Shown piece by piece: positions 8,439 to 16,610 of a DNA stretch of 64,000 bases; position 1 is the stretch's first letter; every line of letters starts with the position of its first letter. The stretch covers positions 2,263,501 through 2,327,500 of the forward strand of contig NZ_CP090959.1 in NCBI RefSeq assembly GCF_024138675.1, in the 5' to 3' direction. Made by a program: the position numbers and the translations under genes. Source of the DNA: Simiduia sp. 21SJ11W-1 (GTDB taxonomy: Bacteria; Pseudomonadota; Gammaproteobacteria; Pseudomonadales; Cellvibrionaceae). A model generated the notes under the pieces. The model saw only the letters and a program-made list of their open reading frames with translations, ran no database searches and was not told the origin of the DNA.

Positions 8439-10787
8439 TTAGGGAATATGGCTGTTAATTTCCACAATGCGCTCAAGCTCTGCCAAGGTGGCATCGAATA
8501 CATCACTTAAGGCATCAAAATGGGGCTGATCTACCTCGCGCCCCATACGTAGGCCAACATTTATTTTCTTCACGCGTTCATACAAGGGGTTCATGCCAAG
8601 ATTGGCGCTGATACCTTTCATGTTATGCATAATGGCACGCTGGGTATCGTGATCTTCATCGTTGATGGCGCGCTCCAACAGCTCCACAAAATTGCGATTA
8701 TTCAATATGAAAGAGCGGAACATACTCATCATACGGCTAGGGTTCTTCCTGGCCGAGACGGGCATTTTTTCAACCATGATATAGCGTAAACCTTCAGGAA
8801 ACTTGAGCGCTTCACTGGGCTCATCCGCCGTACTTGCACCGTCGCCTGCCTCCGCCAAACGCCCAAGCTTTTGAGCGTAAAGTTCAATCAGTGCGTGCAT
8901 TTTGCGCATATCTACCGGTTTAGACAAATACTCATCCATACCGGCTTCCAAGCAGCGCTCGCGATCACCCTCCATGGCGTTTGCGGTCATGGCGATAATT
9001 GGAATGGTTATGTAGCTATCACCCGCGCGCCCTGCGCGTATCGCACGCGTGGCTTCATAACCATCCATTACCGGCATTTGGCAATCCATCAACACCAAAT
9101 CTACCCGCACACTTTTCATCACCTCAATAGCCACTTCGCCATTTTCGGCAAATACCAGGTGTGACACCTTTGTTTCAAGTATGCCCTCTACTACTGAGCG
9201 GTTGATGTCGTTATCTTCTACCACCAAAACCCTGAGTGGCAGCATGCCAGAGACGGCAGGTGCTGCGGGTTTGGAAGTGGTTAGGCTTTCCCCCCTATCC
9301 AGGCACGCCAACAAATCCAATGGCGCCACGGGCTTATTGATGTACCCGGTTAGCGGCAAATTCGGGGCATCGTAGCGGTTTTCGTTATCGTAATCCAAAA
9401 TCCACACACGCTTCACGCAGGGGTGATCGTACACAAACTCTTCCAGCACTTTGGCGGGCATACAGCTTGCAGTTTTACCATCCACCAACAGCACATCTAT
9501 GTTGGCGGCCACACTGCCATCAAGGCGCGCTATATCATCTTCATTAGCGCAGCGAATCACATTGTATTTGGCTTGACGCAAATAGTTATACACAATGTTT
9601 TGTGTTTCTTTATTTGCATCTACCAATAGTACATTTTCATCTGCGTGATTGGCGGCCAGTACCTTTGAGCGGCTGGCCGCCACAATACCTACAGGCACGC
9701 GAAACCCGAATTCAGAGCCCTTACCCTTTTCACTTTTCACCCACACATCACCACCCATCAAGCGGCACAACTGCTGGCAAATAGCCAGCCCAAGGCCCGT
9801 ACCACCGTATTTTCGGGTAGTGGAGGAATCTTCCTGCGTAAAGGGTGAGAAAATATTGCCTAGCTGGCTTTTTTCAATTCCGATGCCCGTGTCTATCACT
9901 TTGCAACTTAAGGTACCCAGCTCACCTTCCACTTCCACAAGCTCGGCCACAAGTTTTACGGTTCCTTGAGAGGTAAACTTGACGGCGTTACCCATAAGGT
10001 TACTCACCACCTGACGAATACGACCAGGATCACCCAGCACCGTTTCATGGGTTACGGCGGTCGCATCCAACACCAGTTCAATATCTTTGCGCCCACGATT
10101 GAACGCAAAAGACCTGGCTGTATCGCCCAGCAATTCATGCAAATTAAACGCAACGTGTTCTACGTCTAGCTTGCCGGCCTCAACTTTTGAGATATCGATA
10201 ATGTCGTTGATCACCGACAATAAGGCATTTGCGCTTTTTTTTGCCGTTTCCAGTCGCTTGCTCTGCTCGGGGTCCGACTCATTGCGCAGCGCCAAATCCA
10301 GCATACCCACCACGCCATTTATGGGCGTGCGCACCTCGTGGCTCATGCAGGCAAGAAAGTTACGCTTGGCATTGTTGGCATCTTCGGCATCCTGCAGCGC
10401 AAGCTCCAACTTATAGGTTGATGGAATACTTAAAATGGCCTCACGGTTGGCAAATAGTGCGGCGGCAGTAAAAACCGACACCACTGCCGTTACAAGTTTC
10501 ATGATGCCATGCCAGCCATAGGCGCCATGCCAAATGGTGTAGATGGCAAATAAATGGGTGGCACCACACAGCAAAATGAATGCGGCAAAAAGCAGAAAGA
10601 TGCCCTTGAATTTCACATCCTTGCGCTGGCGAATGATGGAAATCAAAATCACCGGGATAGAAAAGTAAGACAGCGCAATTAGAAGGTCAGCAACAACATT
10701 CATCCAGAGAATACTGGGTAACCACAGGTAGCAGTGCCCGTGGGGCATGTATTCACTACTAAAGAACTGAACGAGTTGCTCGGTCAT
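8439..10787 (-). CDS. hybrid histidine kinase with ethylene-receptor-type sensor domain
   Basis: A 782-residue membrane hybrid kinase. Residues 22-110 form a three-helix membrane domain that matches the ethylene-binding domain of plant ETR1 with a constant +9 offset: Asp34, Tyr41, Ile44, Pro45, Ile71, Cys74 and His78 correspond to ETR1 Asp25, Tyr32, Ile35, Pro36, Ile62, Cys65 and His69. Cys65/His69 bind Cu(I) in ETR1. Then come HisKA (MSHEVRTPINGV, His150), an HATPase with NAVKF and DTGIGI motifs, a degenerate receiver (about 380-505) that lacks the DD pair, an intact receiver (VVEDNDIN, Asp in LVLMDCQMPVMDG) and an HPt domain with His721 (HNMKGISANLG). Phosphorelay His-Asp-His is therefore plausible, with output to an unlinked regulator. 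AGGGG precedes the ATG. No response-regulator gene is adjacent. Confidence 0.85.
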   Translation of the reverse strand: MTEQLVQFFSSEYMPHGHCYLWLPSILWMNVVADLLIALSYFSIPVILISIIRQRKDVKFKGIFLLFAAFILLCGATHLFAIYTIWHGAYGWHGIMKLVTAVVSVFTAAALFANREAILSIPSTYKLELALQDAEDANNAKRNFLACMSHEVRTPINGVVGMLDLALRNESDPEQSKRLETAKKSANALLSVINDIIDISKVEAGKLDVEHVAFNLHELLGDTARSFAFNRGRKDIELVLDATAVTHETVLGDPGRIRQVVSNLMGNAVKFTSQGTVKLVAELVEVEGELGTLSCKVIDTGIGIEKSQLGNIFSPFTQEDSSTTRKYGGTGLGLAICQQLCRLMGGDVWVKSEKGKGSEFGFRVPVGIVAASRSKVLAANHADENVLLVDANKETQNIVYNYLRQAKYNVIRCANEDDIARLDGSVAANIDVLLVDGKTASCMPAKVLEEFVYDHPCVKRVWILDYDNENRYDAPNLPLTGYINKPVAPLDLLACLDRGESLTTSKPAAPAVSGMLPLRVLVVEDNDINRSVVEGILETKVSHLVFAENGEVAIEVMKSVRVDLVLMDCQMPVMDGYEATRAIRAGRAGDSYITIPIIAMTANAMEGDRERCLEAGMDEYLSKPVDMRKMHALIELYAQKLGRLAEAGDGASTADEPSEALKFPEGLRYIMVEKMPVSARKNPSRMMSMFRSFILNNRNFVELLERAINDEDHDTQRAIMHNMKGISANLGMNPLYERVKKINVGLRMGREVDQPHFDALSDVFDATLAELERIVEINSHIP

Positions 10788-11028
10788 ATCATCCCCTGAA
10801 ATTGTTCACGCTGACGGCTTATTTTTACACCACGGTTGTTCAGCTAACGCAAGGCACAAGGTTGCGCAGCCTATGAACGGCGCGGGAACACCTCCCAGTA
10901 AGGATAGCCAAGTCTTGGTAATTTGCTCGCAGGCTCTACAACGGCACGGGCAGTGATCAGGAAACCCGCGCAAGGCACAGCGGGCACTGGCTGAAAAGCT
11001 GAACAGGCGGGTGCTGCTTGAGGGGATA

Positions 11029-11055
11029 GGTCACCGCGGGGGACCTACGGTGACC
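11029..11055. terminator. hairpin downstream of ccmG
   Basis: GGTCACCG and CGGTGACC form a perfect 8-bp stem with an 11-nt loop, 17 bp past the ccmG stop codon on its downstream side. There is no T-run on either strand, so it may stabilise or end the ccm transcript but is not a classic intrinsic terminator. Confidence 0.4.
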
Positions 11056-11071
11056 ATACAGATTGCTGGAT

Positions 11072-11608
11072 TTAAGGCGCCTCTGCCTCCAGGGCTTGCA
11101 CCACGGGCAGTAAATCCCGCGCCCAAACGGTATCGTTCACCACGCCCACATGCTTGAAGCGGATGACACCGCGCTTATCAACCACATAGGTTTCAGGTGC
11201 GCCGAACACGCCCAAATCAAGCCCCAGTCGGCCGTCGGCATCGACCACCGAGAGTTCATAGGGATTGTGGAACTCTTCCAGCCACTTGCGGGCCTGAGTG
11301 GTATCGTCTTTATAGTTCAGGCCGATAATACGCACCCCCTGCCCTGCCAAGGCATTGAGGTAGGGGTGCTCAACCCGGCAGGAAATACACCAGGTGGCCC
11401 ACACATTGAACAGCGTAACCTGGCCGTTAAAGAGGGTGCGATCCACCTTTTGCTCGGCGTCTTCAAGGGTTGGCAAATAGAACGCCGGCACCGGCCTGTT
11501 GATGAGTGCAGACGGCATGGCATTCGGATCAAGGCTCAAGCCACGCCAAAACAGCAACGCAAGCGCTGCAAACACAAACAGGGGAATAAACAGCTTAAGG
11601 CGTTGCAC
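11072..11608 (-). CDS. ccmG: thiol:disulfide interchange protein CcmG/DsbE
   Basis: This 178-residue periplasmic thioredoxin-like protein is anchored by one N-terminal membrane segment (residues 6-21). The active site WCISC gives Cys74 and Cys77, and the family loop GAPETYVVDKRGVIRFKHVG contains the cis-proline region partner and the acidic groove. It keeps apocytochrome c cysteines or CcmH reduced before haem attachment. The start codon is GTG with a strong AGGAGG 6 bp upstream. It overlaps the end of ccmF by 14 bp and is the last ccm gene here; ccmH and ccmI, normally next, are absent. Confidence 0.93.
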   Translation of the reverse strand: MQRLKLFIPLFVFAALALLFWRGLSLDPNAMPSALINRPVPAFYLPTLEDAEQKVDRTLFNGQVTLFNVWATWCISCRVEHPYLNALAGQGVRIIGLNYKDDTTQARKWLEEFHNPYELSVVDADGRLGLDLGVFGAPETYVVDKRGVIRFKHVGVVNDTVWARDLLPVVQALEAEAP

Positions 11609-13601
11609 CGCTTACCTCCTGCACAGGTTTTTGGGCGTTATTGTTAACAGGGGCTTGTGCCACTGCGGCTTTGGCAAAGCGGTAGCGCTTGTCCCACACC
11701 GTTAGCAAACCTGCCAGGCCCATAAACAAAGAGCCCAGCCAAATCCATCGCACAAAGGGCTTCACCTGCACCCGCACTGCCCAATCGCCGTTATCAAGCG
11801 GCTCACCCAGTGCTACAAACACATCCCGAAACAGGCCTGCATCAATGCCCGCCTCCGTCATCAGGTTGCCACCTGAAAGGTAGCGCCGTTTTTGTGGGCG
11901 CAGCTCGGCTACTTCTTTGCCGTTTTGTGTGACGATCACCACGCCCTCATCGGCCACGTAATTCGGGCCGCGGAGTTTACGCAACTCCACCATCTCAAAG
12001 TGATAGCCGGCCACATCCACAGATTTACCTGCCGCCATACGCACATCGCGCTCTTCGTTGTATAGCGATACAAAGCTCACGCCAATGAGGGTAATCGCCA
12101 TGCCAAGGTGCGCCAGGTGCATACTGAAAAAGCTGAGAGGCAACTTGCGCAAGCCGCTTATCGGGCTTGCCTGATTGCGCAATTTATTGCGGAAATCCTG
12201 CACTGCCAGTAATGCAATCCAGCTGGCAATAAACACCGCAAGCGCCGCCTGCCATTGGTAGGGCCCATCGCCAAGCAGCGGCGCGCAAGCCCCAAGTGCG
12301 ACGGCAATAACCAGTGGCCAACGAAGCCAGGTGATTAATTTATTGGCTGGCGTGCGCTTGTATTGGGTGAGCGGCCCCACCGCCAGCAACACGCACAATA
12401 CCCCCATTAACGGGATAAAAAAGCGATTAAAATACGGCGGGCCTACGGAGATTTTGCCCCAACCCAAGGCGTCGGCAATGAGCGGGTACAAGGTGCCCAA
12501 CAGCACGGTAAACAGCACCACCACCAGCAACACATTGTTAGATAACAAAAACCACTCGCGCGACAAGCCCAGGAACGACACTGAGCTGCGCACTGCCGGC
12601 ACGCGCAGGGCATAGAGCGTGAGCGAACCGCCTACCACCAGCAGTAAAAACGCCAGAATAAACAAGCCCCGCTCCGGGTCTGTGGCGAAGGCATGCACCG
12701 AGGTCAACACGCCAGAGCGCACCAGAAAAGTACCCAGCAGGCTTAACGAAAACGCAAATATTGCCAGCAGCAGCGTCCAACTTTTAAATACGCCGCGCTT
12801 TTCTGTTACCGCCAACGAGTGCATCAATGCCGTGCCCGCAAGCCAGGGCATGAAGGAGGCGTTTTCTACCGGATCCCAAAACCACCAGCCGCCCCACCCC
12901 AGCTCGTAGTAGGCCCACCAGCTGCCCAAGGCGATGCCCACCGTCAAAAATGCCCAGGCGAGATTAGTCCAGGGGCGAGACCAGCGCGCCCAGGCGCTAT
13001 CTAAACGGCCTGAAATTAGCGTGGCAATGGCAAATGCAAAACTCACAGAAAAGCCCACATAGCCCATGTAGAGCATGGGTGGGTGAATGATCAAGCCAAA
13101 GTCTTGCAATAAGGGGTTCAGGTCGCTGCCCTCGGCGGGCGCGCCCGGCAACAACCGGTCAAAGGGGTTGGAAGTCAGCAAGGTAAAACTAATAAAGCCC
13201 ACCGCCACCATACCCATCACCGCCAGCACCCGTGCGCGCATCTCCACCGGCATATGGGAGGATTTCACCGCCACGGCCCAGGTCCACACGGTGAGAATCA
13301 GCACCCACAAAAGCAGCGAACCTTCATGCCCGCCCCAAACGGCGCTCAGCTTGTAATACCAGGGCAACAAACTGTTGGAGTTGTTGGCAACATAGGCCAC
13401 GGAAAAATCATCTACCGCAAAGGCGTAGCTCAAACATACAAACGCGAGCGCCACAAACACGAACATGCCAGTGGCCATGGAGGGTGCCGTGCGCATCCAC
13501 AGGCCGTTGCCGTTAAAGCTGCCCCACAGGGGAATCACCGACAATAAAATAGACAGCCCAAAGGCCAACACTAGGGCAAAGTGCCCTACCTCAGGAATCA
13601 T
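11595..13601 (-). CDS. ccmF: cytochrome c haem lyase subunit CcmF
   Basis: This 668-residue polytopic inner-membrane protein takes haem from holo-CcmE and, with CcmH, ligates it to apocytochrome c. The WWD haem-handling signature GWGGWWFWDPVENASFMPW is intact, with FLVRSGVLTSVHAFA and MHLAHLGMAITLIG providing further conserved histidine regions. The length is within the usual 630-670 range. It overlaps ccmE by 11 bp and ccmG by 14 bp, consistent with one tightly coupled operon. Confidence 0.97.
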   Translation of the reverse strand: MIPEVGHFALVLAFGLSILLSVIPLWGSFNGNGLWMRTAPSMATGMFVFVALAFVCLSYAFAVDDFSVAYVANNSNSLLPWYYKLSAVWGGHEGSLLLWVLILTVWTWAVAVKSSHMPVEMRARVLAVMGMVAVGFISFTLLTSNPFDRLLPGAPAEGSDLNPLLQDFGLIIHPPMLYMGYVGFSVSFAFAIATLISGRLDSAWARWSRPWTNLAWAFLTVGIALGSWWAYYELGWGGWWFWDPVENASFMPWLAGTALMHSLAVTEKRGVFKSWTLLLAIFAFSLSLLGTFLVRSGVLTSVHAFATDPERGLFILAFLLLVVGGSLTLYALRVPAVRSSVSFLGLSREWFLLSNNVLLVVVLFTVLLGTLYPLIADALGWGKISVGPPYFNRFFIPLMGVLCVLLAVGPLTQYKRTPANKLITWLRWPLVIAVALGACAPLLGDGPYQWQAALAVFIASWIALLAVQDFRNKLRNQASPISGLRKLPLSFFSMHLAHLGMAITLIGVSFVSLYNEERDVRMAAGKSVDVAGYHFEMVELRKLRGPNYVADEGVVIVTQNGKEVAELRPQKRRYLSGGNLMTEAGIDAGLFRDVFVALGEPLDNGDWAVRVQVKPFVRWIWLGSLFMGLAGLLTVWDKRYRFAKAAVAQAPVNNNAQKPVQEVSGATP

Positions 13602-14061
13602 AGGACATCACTCCGCAGGTTTTCTGGTGCTCGGCGCCTTCGCCCTGGGCGATAGACTCTGCCACTTCGGGCGGCATATAGTTTTCATCGTGTTTGGCCA
13701 GCACTTCTTTCGCCTCGAAAATACCTTCACGGGTTAACATGCCGTTTACTACCACGGCTTCACCCTCGGCGAATAAATCGGGCAATATGCCTTGGTAGCG
13801 CACACCCACCTCGGCCAGGCCATCGGTTATCAAAAAGTTAACTTTTAAAGACTCCTGATCGCGGCTCACACTGCCGGGCACCACACAACCGCCACCACGA
13901 ATCGTGGTTTCCACGGGCGCTGTACCATCCACCAGTTTTGCAGGCGGGTAAAACAAATTCAGATTATCGCGCAGGGCAAAAACAATTAACCCTATGGCCA
14001 GCGAGCTGAACACCAAGATAAAGGTGAGTAATAACAAGCGCTGCTTTCGAACCGGATGCAT
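13591..14061 (-). CDS. ccmE: periplasmic haem chaperone CcmE
   Basis: This 156-residue membrane-anchored haem chaperone has an N-terminal transmembrane segment (about 9-29) and a beta-barrel OB-fold. The covalent haem-binding histidine is His124 in the HDENY motif, four residues before Tyr128. RGGGCVVPGSVSRD replaces the usual IRVGGMVxPGS and carries an extra Cys at position 59. It stands between ccmD and ccmF in the expected order. Confidence 0.95.
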   Translation of the reverse strand: MHPVRKQRLLLLTFILVFSSLAIGLIVFALRDNLNLFYPPAKLVDGTAPVETTIRGGGCVVPGSVSRDQESLKVNFLITDGLAEVGVRYQGILPDLFAEGEAVVVNGMLTREGIFEAKEVLAKHDENYMPPEVAESIAQGEGAEHQKTCGVMSYDS

Positions 14062-14093
14062 GAAAAACCTCTATATTTTCAATCTTGCTATGT

Positions 14094-14303
14094 TCAAATT
14101 TTAGGGTCAGCGGGCGGCTGGCGGCGCGCCTCATCTATACGCGCAAGGCGTTGCTGCTCCGCCAATGCCTGCCGATGCGCACGCAACGGCCAAATCACAA
14201 GCCCTGCAAACACCACCAGCGAAATAGCCATTACCGACCACACGAACACACCGTGGCCCTGCATGTAGAAAAACGCCTGCAATGAGTCAAACTGAAAAGT
14301 CAT
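14094..14303 (-). CDS. ccmD: haem exporter accessory protein CcmD
   Basis: This 69-residue single-pass membrane protein stabilises the CcmABC-CcmE complex and helps release holo-CcmE. The product starts MTFQFDSLQAFFYMQGHGVF, followed by one membrane helix (about 20-40) and a charged cytoplasmic tail (LRAHRQALAEQQRLAR). The start was set at 14303, where ATGA overlaps the ccmC stop codon; the longer in-frame extension to 14351 would run inside ccmC. Confidence 0.9.
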   Translation of the reverse strand: MTFQFDSLQAFFYMQGHGVFVWSVMAISLVVFAGLVIWPLRAHRQALAEQQRLARIDEARRQPPADPKI

Positions 14304-15061
14304 GGCTTGGCCTCCGCGTTCACATCGCTTTCGCTTAAGGCTTTTACCCAACGGGCCTGGCGTTCGCGGTTTACGATTTCAGCGCGGGTAAACAAAATCA
14401 GCACCAACGCGTAAAAACAATACATAGCCACAATCATTAACAGCAGCGGGTAAAACATATCAAGGTGCATGCTGGGCGCAGACGTAAATTTAATGGTGGC
14501 AGGCTGGTGCAAGGAGTGCCACCAGTCTACGGATTTGTAAATAATGGGAATATTCAAGCTGCCAAACAGTACCAGCACCGTGCTCGCACTGGCCGCTTGC
14601 TGCTGGTTGGTAAACGATGCCTGCAGTGCAATCACACCAAGGTACAAAAAGAACAGTACCAGCATCGATGTAATGCGCGCATCCCACACCCAATAAGTAC
14701 CCCAGGTGGGCTTACCCCAAATGGCGCCCGACACCAGCGCAAGAAAGGTGAGTGCAGCGCCCAAGGGGGCTGCAGATTTCATTACCATATCGGCAAGTTT
14801 CATCTTCCAGATGTAACCCACGGCACCACTGATGGCCATGATGTAATAACCGGCGAGGGCCAAAAATGACACCGGCACATGAATGTAAATAATGCGAAAG
14901 CTGTTGCCCTGCTTGAAATCCACAGGCGCAAACGCCAGCCCCCAAACCAGGCCCGTTGCCATAAGCAAAAACGTAAGCCCCGCAAGCCACGGCAGCCAAC
15001 GGCCTGTTTTTTCATAAAACCACCGGGGCGAGCCCAGGCGGTGAAACCATTGCCAATTCAA
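14300..15061 (-). CDS. ccmC: haem exporter permease CcmC
   Basis: This 253-residue, six-helix membrane protein presents haem to CcmE in the periplasm. The WWD motif is seen as GKPTWGTYWVWDARITS, flanked by the conserved histidines in YIHVPVSFLAL and VDWWHSLHQPATI. It is separated from ccmB by 36 bp and shares an ATGA junction with ccmD. Confidence 0.96.
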   Translation of the reverse strand: MNWQWFHRLGSPRWFYEKTGRWLPWLAGLTFLLMATGLVWGLAFAPVDFKQGNSFRIIYIHVPVSFLALAGYYIMAISGAVGYIWKMKLADMVMKSAAPLGAALTFLALVSGAIWGKPTWGTYWVWDARITSMLVLFFLYLGVIALQASFTNQQQAASASTVLVLFGSLNIPIIYKSVDWWHSLHQPATIKFTSAPSMHLDMFYPLLLMIVAMYCFYALVLILFTRAEIVNRERQARWVKALSESDVNAEAKP

Positions 15062-15097
15062 CCTAACTCATCCTCTGTAATGGATTAACCCTGAATG

Positions 15098-15781
15098 TTA
15101 ACCCTCACTCGAAATACGTAACGCCGCGGCTACCGCAAAAGGTGCCACAGCAATGGCCATCGCCAGAAATGCACCCAGCACCGCCATCTGGCCGTGATAC
15201 CCAAAACCTTCCACCGCGCGCGCCACAGCGCTGGCACCGAAAATCAATACCGGCACATAAAACGGCATAATCACCAGTGAAATAAGCAGCCCGCCAGACC
15301 TTAGGCCAACAGTTAACGCCGCCCCCACCGCACCGATAAAACTCAGGCACACAGTGCCGATGCTCAAACTCAGCACCAAAGGCAAAAAGCCTGCCTCAGG
15401 CAATCCCAACATCAAGCCTAGCAGCGGCGACAACAGCGTAAGCGGCAAACCGGTAGACACCCAATGCACCACGATTTTGCTAACCACCAACATCCACAAA
15501 GGGTGCGGCGAAATCAGTAGCTGCTCCAGGCTGCCATCGTCCATATCAGAGCGGAACATGGCATCGAGGGAGAGCAAGGTGGCAAGCAAGGCCACCACCC
15601 AGATCATGCCCGGCGCAATGTGCGCCAGCTGTTCGGCATCAGGCCCTATACCTAAGGGCAGCAGCGTAATAACCAATATGAAAAATATCATCGGATTGGC
15701 CCAATCGCTGCGCGCACGCAAGGCCATGGCGAAATCTTTGCGCAGCTGTAACCCCAGCGCCTGCCCCAGAGTCACACTCAC
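15098..15781 (-). CDS. ccmB: haem exporter permease CcmB
   Basis: This 227-residue membrane protein is the permease subunit of the CcmAB ABC transporter that powers release of haem-loaded CcmE. Conserved features include the N-terminal LRKDFAMALRAR, FRSDMDDGSLEQLLISPHPLW and six hydrophobic segments. The start codon is GTG and forms a GTGA overlap with the ccmA stop codon. Confidence 0.95.
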   Translation of the reverse strand: MSVTLGQALGLQLRKDFAMALRARSDWANPMIFFILVITLLPLGIGPDAEQLAHIAPGMIWVVALLATLLSLDAMFRSDMDDGSLEQLLISPHPLWMLVVSKIVVHWVSTGLPLTLLSPLLGLMLGLPEAGFLPLVLSLSIGTVCLSFIGAVGAALTVGLRSGGLLISLVIMPFYVPVLIFGASAVARAVEGFGYHGQMAVLGAFLAMAIAVAPFAVAAALRISSEG

Positions 15782-16395
15782 AGTGTACCCCCTTGTGCGT
15801 ACCGGCCGAGCGCCAATGTGTTAACGGGCACACTTAAGCGCTGGTGCGAGGTAAGCACCACACAGCCACCTTTGGCGGCATGCCCCTGCAGCCGCTGCTC
15901 CAATGCGCTTACAGCGTTTACGTCCAACGCCGTAAAAGGTTCATCCAATACCCAAAAGGCGGCATCGGAGAGTGCCAACCTTGCCAGCGCCACCCGCCGC
16001 AACTGACCCGCCGAAAGCCGGTAACAGGGCACCTCTTCAAAACCGTATAACCCGAGCTCTGCCAAGGCCTTACCAATGGCCCCGCCAGTAGCACCCGGGC
16101 AGAGGCTTTGCAGGTTTTCTTCGGCGGTGAGGGCTTTTTTAATGGCGGGCAAATGGCCGATATACAACAGCGACTGGGCAAAATCATACCGCTGCTGCGC
16201 CATTGGCTGACCACGCCAGAACAGGCCGCCCCCATGCTGGCGCGACACCCCGGTAATGATCCGCAGCAGTGACGTTTTCCCCACGCCGTTTGGCCCCTCT
16301 ATATGCCATACCTCGCCTGCGCCAAATTCAGCGCTAAGCCCGGTAAACAACATGCGGTTGTCGCGTTCGCAAGAGAGATCTTTAAGCGCTAGCAA
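15778..16395 (-). CDS. ccmA: haem exporter ATPase CcmA
   Basis: This 205-residue ATPase subunit heads the ccm operon. Walker A GPNGVGKTS (about 34-42), signature LSAGQLRRVALARLAL and Walker B FWVLDEPFTALD are intact. Translation appears to start at a TTG (16395) with GGAAAG upstream; the nearest ATG, 13 bp upstream, is out of frame. A TTG start fits the weak expression typical of this operon. The gene is divergent from the fliK-like gene with a 215-bp gap. Confidence 0.94.
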   Translation of the reverse strand: MLALKDLSCERDNRMLFTGLSAEFGAGEVWHIEGPNGVGKTSLLRIITGVSRQHGGGLFWRGQPMAQQRYDFAQSLLYIGHLPAIKKALTAEENLQSLCPGATGGAIGKALAELGLYGFEEVPCYRLSAGQLRRVALARLALSDAAFWVLDEPFTALDVNAVSALEQRLQGHAAKGGCVVLTSHQRLSVPVNTLALGRYAQGGTL

Positions 16396-16610
16396 AGGGT
16401 CTTTCCATCAGAGTGGGCCAATAGCACTGGGGTTGCCCCTGGGAGCTATAGTTAAACAGGCCAAGGATTATAACCAGCAACCTGAGCACATTCACCTGTT
16501 AACCCGCGCAATCGCCTCGACGAGCGCACAGCCTGAAAAATCAATCACTTATGGCTATTGGCCGGAGCGCACCGGCCGATAGCCTGAATACTCCAATTGG
16601 GAAGCAGTGC

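Noticed and set aside
8439-10787. Frameshift or gene fusion artefact in the hybrid kinase
   Set aside because: Domain order (sensor, HisKA, HATPase, receiver, receiver, HPt) is continuous and typical of hybrid kinases; the degenerate receiver is common.
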